In this document: piece by piece, positions 57,183 to 64,000 of the stretch
Numbering within the stretch: position 1 is the first letter of the stretch
How the letters are laid out: each line of letters begins with the position of its first letter
Program-made: the position numbers and the translations under genes
Notes under the pieces: generated by a model
The model's database searches: none
Told to the model about the DNA's origin: nothing
The model's input: only the letters and a program-made list of their open reading frames with translations
Assembly (NCBI GenBank): GCA_025667525.1
Contig: CM046877.1
Span: 32,756,255 to 32,820,254 of the forward strand
Direction: 5' to 3'
Length of the DNA: 64,000 nucleotides
Source: Glebionis coronaria
Taxonomy: Eukaryota; Streptophyta; Magnoliopsida; Asterales; Asteraceae

Positions 57183-57831
57183 ATGTCTGCCTCAACTTCT
57201 ACTCAAACAGGAGAAGACAACACTCCTAAAATTGTGCAACCTCAGTAGATCCTGGCTACGGTCTCTAAGACGAATGGTAAATTCCCTCTTCTGAAGAAGG
57301 GTGAATATGATAACTGGGCAATGAAGATGGAATGGTGGATCACCAACACTGATCAAGATCTTTGGAAGATCATTCTGAATGGGAACAGCAGGAAGCTTAC
57401 TGGACGAGACAAGAATGGTAACATTACTCTTCTTGACCCTAAATCTCATGAGGAAATCATAGCTATTCAGAAGGAGGTAAAAGCAAAAATGATTTTGCTT
57501 CAATCTCTTCCTGAAGATCACATGGGTGACTTCTACCATTTGGATGATGCCAGAGAGATCTGGAATGGCATAAAAGCAAGGTTCGGTGGGAATGAGGAAT
57601 CAAAGAAAATGCGGAGGTCCATGCTGAGAGATGAATTCACAGAATTCAAAATCTCAGAAACTGAAGGTCTAAATCAAGGGTATGATAGGTTCCAGAAGAT
57701 ATTGAGCCAGTTGAATCAACTTCGGTCAAAGCCTGATGATGGTGATATTAATGCAAGGTTTCTTAAAGCCTTACCCTACTCATGGAATCAGGTGGTGATC
57801 TCTCACAAAGCCAAAGGTGGGCTTGACTATC
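57183..57831 (+). pseudogene. element 7 gag, N-terminal part (one stop, interrupted)
   Basis: The frame starts MSASTSTQTGEDNTPK at 57183 and has TAG at 57246-57248. It continues with KKGEYDNWAMKMEWWITNTD and a UBN2-type capsid segment (AREIWNGIKARFGGNEESKK, KILSQLNQLRSKPDD). It is cut after GLDYL at 57831 by the compact LTR element. The rest of gag is at 59216-61274 in the same frame, because the 1384-bp insertion plus the 5-bp duplication is a multiple of three. Confidence 0.88.
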
Positions 57832-58235
57832 TGATGGGGAATAAGAATAAACTGGTTGATATCTTTTATTTAGTTTTCTAATTTTGTGGTATCGTTTAAT
57901 TAATTTTCTTATTTTGTGTTTTTTGGGAAGAATATTGTTTTCTTTTTTCCCAAGTTTAGTTTTCCTATAAAATTAGGAATTTGTTCATTGTATTGGATAT
58001 TGAGTGTTTAATAAAAAAATGTCTTGTGTTAATTGACATAAACCAAGATTAGGGTTTATTGTTTGATTTTCAACCTAATAATCGGTATTCGTTGAATCAA
58101 CGATTGTTGGAAGAAATTGTCTCTAGTATTCTTCGGAATCAATATATCCAATTTATCTATCTTTAATTGTTTCTGGTATTCTGTGGGAATCAACAGATTC
58201 AATTATCTATCCTTGTTATTTTTCTCGCAACATCA
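57832..58235 (+). repeat. 5' LTR of the compact element
   Basis: It starts TGATGGGGAATAAG and ends GCAACATCA. Confidence 0.93.
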
Positions 58236-58237
58236 GT

Positions 58238-58251
58238 TGGTATCAAGAGCC
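58238..58251 (+). promoter_or_regulatory. primer binding site of the compact element
   Basis: TGGTATCAAGAGCC, two bases after the LTR end. It is the tRNA-Met type with one extra A. Confidence 0.82.
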
Positions 58252-58267
58252 GAAGTTCCTGATTAAG

Positions 58268-58804
58268 ATGTTAGAATATCCATTTTTTGATGGTGATGGT
58301 TCACGTTCTACTGAATGGACAGATCATGGCATGGAGGGTGACGATTATGAAGGACCTCCAATATTTGATGAATATGAAGAAGAATCAATGGCAGTTTATG
58401 AGACTGATCTTGAAGATGTCATTGCGGAGAAAGAAGGATTTTTGGGGGAAGGAAGATTTGTTGGCGAAGAAGACAGCATCGAGTACGTTGTAGTTGTGGC
58501 TAATGATCTTTGTTCTTTCATTATCCAAACTATATTAAGTGTTGATTATTCAAAAGCCACAGTTTCAAACCCTCATGAGTTAATTTGGTTGCAAGAAGGT
58601 AAATGGGTGGATGTTAGTATCATGACTGAAAAAAATATATATCAAGAAGCCGCACTTATGGTCGGTAAGTTTGGTTTTAAAACGATCAAGGTTCGAGGTC
58701 GATTCGTTATAAATAAAGGGAATTTGATGCAAGGGATACAAATTTGGATTCTACGAGTACAAGGGAAGAGTGAGACAAACTCGAGGACGAGTTTTTTGAA
58801 GTGA
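58268..58804 (+). CDS. ORF of the compact LTR element (178 aa, function unknown)
   Basis: An intact frame fills almost the whole interior, from ATG 17 bp after the PBS to TGA inside the purine tract. Residues 1-85 are strongly acidic (DGDG, MEGDDYEGPPIFDEYEEE). The C-terminal half is mixed hydrophobic and basic, with NPHELIWLQEGKWVDVS and FGFKTIKVRGRFVINKGN. I do not recognise a retroviral catalytic motif. The pattern acidic stretch, then PPIFDEYEEE, then HELIWLQEGKWVDV is faintly like the segment around the gag-protease junction of some plant gypsy polyproteins, so it could be a relic of such a gene; a captured host gene fragment is the alternative. Neither is proven. Confidence 0.75.
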   Translation: MLEYPFFDGDGSRSTEWTDHGMEGDDYEGPPIFDEYEEESMAVYETDLEDVIAEKEGFLGEGRFVGEEDSIEYVVVVANDLCSFIIQTILSVDYSKATVSNPHELIWLQEGKWVDVSIMTEKNIYQEAALMVGKFGFKTIKVRGRFVINKGNLMQGIQIWILRVQGKSETNSRTSFLK

Positions 58805-58811
58805 GGGAGAA
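58801..58811 (+). promoter_or_regulatory. polypurine tract of the compact element
   Basis: GTGAGGGAGAA lies directly before the 3' LTR and overlaps the stop codon of the ORF. Confidence 0.8.
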
Positions 58812-59215
58812 TGATGGGGAATAAGAATAAACTGGTTGATATCTTTTATTTAGTTTTCTAATTTTGTGGTATCGTTTAATTAATTTTCTTATTTTGTGTT
58901 TTTTGGGAAGAATATTGTTTTCTTTTTTCCCAAGTTTAGTTTTCCTATAAAATTAGGAATTTGTTCATTGTATTGGATATTGAGTGTTTAATAAAAAAAT
59001 GTCTTGTGTTAATTGACATAAACCAAGATTAGGGTTTATTGTTTGATTTTCAACCTAATAATCGGTATTCGTTGAATCAACGATTGTTGGAAGAAATTGT
59101 CTCTAGTATTCTTCGGAATCAATAGATCCAATTTATCTATCTTTAATTGTTTCTGGTATTCTGTGGGAATCAACAGATTCAATTATCTATCCTTGTTATT
59201 TTTTCTGCTACATCA
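58812..59215 (+). repeat. 3' LTR of the compact element
   Basis: It starts TGATGGGGAATAAG and ends GCTACATCA, followed by the target duplication CTATC. Confidence 0.93.
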
Positions 59216-61274
59216 CTATCTCAGCTTTGATGATTTGTTTCATAAGCTCAGAACTTTTGAATCTCATGTGAGAGGCTTTTCAAGCGACTCTTTTCCCACT
59301 CCTGCTAACTCGGCCTTTGTGAGTTCTATGGCATCCAGTCCCATGTCATATGCAAGTAGCCCAAGCAATATTGTGTCCTCTCAGCACACTTTCCAGCATA
59401 CTTCTGCTCCTGATCCTACTGCCAAGTCTGGTAGTATGGTAGAAGCTGTTCTTCATTCTTTTGTGGCTGATGTTAATGCTGAACAACAACTTGCTTTTGA
59501 TGACTTCAAACAGGTCGATAAACATAACCTGGATGAGATGGATCTTAAATGGCAGATGGCCATGCTTACTCTTAGGGTTCACAAGTTTGAGAAGAAAGCA
59601 GGAAGGAAGTTTAATTACAACCCTCGGGAGCCAGTACGATTCGATAGAAGCAAGGTGCGATGCTATAACTGCCAGCAACAGGGTCACTTTGCAAGGGAGT
59701 GCCCTAGCAAGAGTGATCAGGAGAAGAGCAGGTACTCCGCTTTCAAGGTTCAGGAGATAAAAGATGACAAGAAGGCATTGGTATCTGTTGACTCTATGGT
59801 CAACTGGAATGATCATCAGGCTTCTACTCTAGAATCAGCTGAGTCCTCCACTAACGTGTTTGCAATGATTGCTGGGAATCTCTCTGATGCAGAAGAAGCA
59901 GACGAATTTGCACTTATGGGCATCTCACCTCAAGTACAACATTGTCCTCTTGGTTGTCATGATAAATACTCAGAATTGTTGTCCCAATTTAATGAAGTAA
60001 ATGATCAAAATGATAAGTATTTTTTAGTGGTTCAAGCCTATAAGGCTTCATTAAATACTTTGGAACAACAAAAGAGGTGGTTACAAGATACACAACGTGC
60101 GTATGAGGATAAAATCAGGATACTAAGCATTGATTTAGAAAACACGACAAATATGCTTAAATATACTGAAACAGTAAGAGATGCTAGTATCAAAGAGAAA
60201 GAGGACATGCAAGCTAAATTAGATGTTACAATGCTAAGATTTGAAAAATGGCAAAAAGCACCTAAAAATCTTTCAAAATTAATTGATAGTAGCATGTCTA
60301 GCAGAACTAAAAGAGGCTTAGGATTTGAAAAATATATTGATTCAGAAGATGTTTTTGATTTATCTTTTTCAAGTGTCTTTGATGCCGACAAAGAGGATGA
60401 GGGGAAACCTAGTTACAATAGGTTTAAACCAGCAGCAGAAATGCATGTTGTCCCTCCTCCTCTTACTAGAACTTTTATGCCCAATTCATGGCATAATGAC
60501 TTGGATGGATCACAGATGCTTGAGTCCGCAACAAGTTCTACTAATACTAATGACTTTGTCTCATGTACTTTCAGTGACAAAGCCGGTGACTCTGCATCTA
60601 GTGGTTCAAGTGAAGAGTCAAGACCTACAAGTTCCAAGTTGAATGATCATGCTGCTACTGGTGCTAGGAAGTGTGAAGAAAGAGTTGCTGTTATGTCAAG
60701 TGTGTCTGGTCCAAGTTTATTGAGTCCTAGGAAGAATGTTTTTCCTAGAAATGTGTGTAATAAAGTAGGCAGTATGAAACAATCTCATTCTAATAAAAGG
60801 TCTTTCAAAACATGTTTTGTTTGTGGCAGTGCCTTTCATTTAATTAAAGATTTTGATTATTATGACACACATGCTTCTGTTAATCATGCTTTTCCTGCTC
60901 CTGGTTCACCAGGAGCTGCTTCATATGCTTCTAGAAGACTTAATCCTAGTGCTCCAACGTTTAATATTTCTAGAGTATCCTCTACTTTAGCTTCTGATTA
61001 TTGGAGAAATAGTGGAATCCAAACAACCAGTAATTATTTTCAAAATTTTAATCCAATCTATTCACATAAGTTGGACCACACGTATTTGGGTTTGGGAAAT
61101 TTGGGAACTGCTGTTAAGCCCTCAGCAGGTTGTTCTTGGTCCAATAATAATACCCATATGATGCATAGGCAACCAAGGAACAACGGTGGATCTCATCAAT
61201 CTTCTTGGAACTCTTCTAACAATCCACAAGGCAGGCTCAAACCTGAAAATGTTTGGGTCCCCTTAAGACACTAA
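59216..61274 (+). pseudogene. element 7 gag, C-terminal part with zinc knuckles and coiled coil
   Basis: Gag resumes SFDDLFHKLRTFESHVRGF. A zinc knuckle CYNCQQQGHFAREC is at about 59661. A helical, charged region follows (about 59950-60260, e.g. LENTTNMLKYTETVRDASIK). A second knuckle-like motif CFVCGSAFHLIKDF (about 60814) has Phe in place of the last Cys. The C-terminus is rich in Asn, Ser and Gly and ends at TAA 61272-61274. The frame is open throughout. The ATG at 59097 used by a naive ORF call lies inside the compact element and is not the gag start. Confidence 0.88.
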
Positions 61275-61305
61275 CTTTTGCATTTTTATTATCTTGTTGT
61301 TGTAG

Positions 61306-64000
61306 GTTACTCCATACCAGGATCCTAGTCTAGGCATTGTTGATAGTGGTTGCTCCAGGAGCATGACTGGCAATAAAAGTCTTCTCTCTAACTTTGTACC
61401 ATTTCATGGAGGCAAGGTCTATTTTGGTGGGGGTGAAGGCAGAATCACAGGTAAAGGAACGATAAAGACTCCTAATCTAAACTTTGAGCAGGTCTACTAT
61501 GTGGAAGCACTTCAACACTTCAACTTGATATCGGTCTCTCAAATTTGGGACAAGAAGCAGTTTGTTCTCTTCACCGATACTGATGCACTTGTGCTTTCCA
61601 AAGACTTTCAGCTTCCGGATGACTCACAAGTTTTACTCAGAATCCCTAGAAGACACAATCTCTATAGCATCAAGTTGAATGAAGTCAACCCTACTGGTCA
61701 ACTAGCATGTCTAGTAGCTAAAGCCTCAGTAGATGAAGCCACTAAATGGCACCGAAGGATGGGGCATGTGAACTTCAAGACCATTCACAAACTTGCAAAT
61801 CTGAATCTGGTCTCTGGTCTACCTCCCAAGACGTTTCGAAATGATATAAATTGTATTGCCTGCAGCAAAGGCAAACAGCACAAAGCATCCTTCAAGGCTA
61901 TTACTGCTCTTAGTCTTATTACTGAACCATTGCAGCTACTACACATGGACTTATTTGGTCCTACTTCCATCAGGAGCATTGACCACAAGCAATTCTGTTT
62001 GGTGGTAACTGATGGATATAGCAGGTTTACGTGGGTGTTCTTCATGGCTGCCAAGAGTGAGACCTACTCAATTCATAGAGATTTTCTTACCCTGATAGAG
62101 AACCAGTTGTCTAAGAGAGTTAAAAGTATTCATTGCGACAATGGAACCGAGTTTAAAAATGAAGACCTCATCACACTTTGCAATGCTAAGGGCATCAAAA
62201 GAGATTATAGTGCTGCAAGGACTCCTCAACAGAATGGTGTGGCAGAAAGAAAGAACAGGACACTAATAGAAGCAACAAGAACTATGCTTGCCGATTCCAA
62301 GCTTCCAACCATGTTCTGGACAGAAGCTGTTAATACTGCAAGTTATGTTTTGAATAGGGTTTCTATTACCAATCCTCACAAGAAGACTCCTTATGAGATG
62401 CTCACGGGCAAAGTTCTAAATATTGCTCATTTGAAGCCTTTTGGGTGTCCAGTCACCATTCTGAATACTAGTGACTATTTGGGGAAGTTTGATGGCAAGG
62501 CAGATGAAGGATACATTATGGGATATTCAGCTCATTCTCGGGCTTATCGTGTCTACAATCTTCAAGCCAAGCGGATCATTGAAACTATTAATCTCAGGTA
62601 CTTTGAGGAGAAGTCAAACATCCAAGGCAAAGGTCCAGAATGGTATTTTGATCTTGATTATCTTAGTGATTCGTTAGGATATTTTCGTTTCAAAACTAAC
62701 CATGATGCAGGACCACAAGTGTTTGCAACTTCTAGTACTGGTGTTCCTTCTAGTCTTTCTGATTCAGATGATGAGGATGACATTTTTGTGGTTCCATCCT
62801 ATCCCACCACAGTTTCTCCTACTCCTCCTAGTGATGCAAAGGATGTACAGGATTCCCAAAAAGCTCTTGACACTCTTCTCAAACAACAACAAGAAGCTAC
62901 TAAAGCGGCTGCTCAAGGTAGTTTTGAGTTTCCCTTGGTTGAGCCTACTGACAAAGTTGCTCCTGGTACTCCATCTTCTGCTCCTAGGGATAGCTTATCA
63001 CCTACTGGTACTCCGGCTAGTGAGTCTGCTTCCAATACTCGTTTCTCCAGTCCTTCTGATTTGGGGAACCATGAAAAGAAGTCTTCTACCAAGCTGGATG
63101 ATATTCATAAACAACCAGTAGATGGGATTTTCCAAAATGCTTCATATGATGCTGACTTTGTTGGTGATCTCAATAACTTGGAACCAGAAGTGGAGGTCTC
63201 TTCCAATCCAGTCTTGCAATCACATAAAGATCATCCTACCACTCAAATTATTGGAGATCCTGGTTCTACTGTAAAGACACGCGGAATGCAGCAGAAGGCC
63301 TCGTCTGATCATCATGCTCTTGTGGGCTATATTGAGGATCAAAAGCGTAATAATCATACGGACTTTCAACACTGTTTGTTTGCTTGTTTTCTTTCACAGG
63401 TGGAACCTAGGTCTGTTTCTCATGTTCTTGAGGATCAAAGTTGGGTGGAGGCTATGCAGGAGGAAATGCAGCAATTCTTGTTTCAGAATGTTTGGGTTCT
63501 GGTTGACTTACCAGATGGAAAGACAGCTATCAATACCAAATGGATTCTCAAGAACAAGAAGGATGCACGGGGAATTGTCGTATGGAATAAAGCTAGGCTT
63601 GTCGCACAAGGACACACTCAAATTGAGGGCATTGACTATACTGAAGTTTTTGCTCCGGTTGCAAGGATCGAAGCCATTCGTCTGTTTTTGGCCTTTGCTT
63701 CTTATGTGGGCTTTACGGTGGTTCAGATGGATGTCAAGAGTGCATTTCTCTATGGAAAAATTGATGAGGAGGTGTATGTTACTCAACCTAAGGGCTTTGT
63801 AGATCCACTTCATCCCAAGAAAGTTTACAAGGTGGTCAAGGCTCTTTATGGGTTACATAAGGCTCCTAGAGCTTGGTATGAGCGTCTTTCAACTTTCTTG
63901 TTAAAGAATGGCTATAGAAGAGGTACTATTGACAAAACACTGTTTCTTCGGAGGAATACCAAGGACATTATCCTTGTTCAGGTTTATGTGGACGACATTA
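61306..64000 (+). CDS. element 7 pol: protease, integrase, RT (partial, open to window end)
   Basis: The frame opens directly after a TAG at 61303-61305 and stays open for about 898 codons to the window edge. Protease: [14 protein letters not shown] (about 61336). GAG-pre-integrase: [18 protein letters not shown] (61741), [11 protein letters not shown]. Integrase: [21 protein letters not shown] and [14 protein letters not shown], giving the D-D-E triad. [18 protein letters not shown] (63436), [54 protein letters not shown] and the start of the YVDDI box at 63988. The frame is +1 relative to gag, has no ATG at its start (first in-frame ATG about 61363) and a 31-bp gap from the gag stop. The upstream sequence resembles a 3' splice site. 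RNase H and the 3' LTR lie beyond the window. Confidence 0.92.

Larger units (their letters stand above)
57832..59215 (+). mobile_element. compact LTR retrotransposon (TRIM-like), 1384 bp, with one ORF
   Basis: Two 404-bp LTRs (57832-58235 and 58812-59215) differ at five positions, four of them clustered near the 3' end. A perfect 5-bp target duplication CTATC is at 57827-57831 and 59216-59220. Inside are a tRNA-Met type PBS, a 178-codon ORF and a purine-rich tract. No gag, RT or integrase motifs are present, so it must use enzymes from another element. Near-identical LTRs show it is young. Confidence 0.93.
56646..64000 (+). mobile_element. Ty1/copia element 7, 5' part, extends beyond the window
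   Basis: The order is 5' LTR, PBS, gag (split by the compact LTR element), then protease, integrase and RT up to the window end. Integrase before RT makes it copia. Apart from one stop in gag the frames are open, so this is one of the youngest insertions here. Confidence 0.92.

Noticed and set aside
59097..59215. N-terminal 40 residues of the long 725-codon frame as the start of gag
   Set aside because: This part is the compact element's LTR read in frame; the true gag start is at 57183.
59346..59816. 156-codon minus-strand frame
   Set aside because: Antisense to the open gag frame of element 7. Its composition is explained by the sense codons.

Overview
The window is plant nuclear DNA, from an angiosperm and probably a eudicot. 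It is AT-rich and is built almost entirely of nested, decayed LTR retrotransposons plus MITEs. Only one ordinary host gene is recognisable: a two-exon DUF946/Vps62-type gene at 16497-17995 (+). I cannot name the species from the sequence alone.

Layout. 1-4918: the 3' part of a copia element (here called family A, copy 1) with its 3' LTR, inserted into the integrase of a minus-strand copia element (element 2, 4919-8364 plus a split LTR). The element 2 LTR is itself split by an LTR-flanked deletion derivative (element 3, 8689-13876, TSD GTAAT). 14031-18726: a small low-copy island with the host gene, a duplicated upstream region and a Stowaway MITE nested in a larger TIR element. 18727-26612: family A copy 2 (5' LTR, PBS, leader, gag-PR), interrupted by a LINE tail and a probable solo gypsy LTR. 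26613-42770: minus-strand copia element 4 (3' LTR, long 3' non-coding region, RNase H-RT), split by an 11.5-kb Ty3/gypsy chromovirus (27783-39324, TSD CACTG) that carries an extra ORF in front of gag. 42771-49480: plus-strand copia element 5, placed head to head with element 4 and related to element 3. 49481-56645: an internally deleted Athila-like gypsy element inserted into element 5. 56646-64000: a younger copia element (element 7) inserted into the Athila 3' LTR, with pol open to the window edge. Its gag is in turn interrupted by a 1384-bp compact LTR element (57832-59215, TSD CTATC) that carries one 178-codon ORF.

The right-hand side is therefore a four-level nest (element 5 > Athila > element 7 > compact element), and the order of insertions can be read directly from the breaks. 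Most coding regions are pseudogenes with stops and frameshifts. The best-preserved frames are the host gene, element 7 gag and pol, the compact element's ORF and the pre-gag ORF of the chromovirus.

The most unusual points are: the compact LTR element with its own ORF; the pre-gag ORF of the chromovirus; a 3'-splice-site-like sequence exactly at the start of the element 7 pol frame; three nonsense codons shared by two separate family A copies; and a block of at least 24 GTCAC/GTGAC motifs with a CACTA-like end that takes the place of most of pol in two copia copies.
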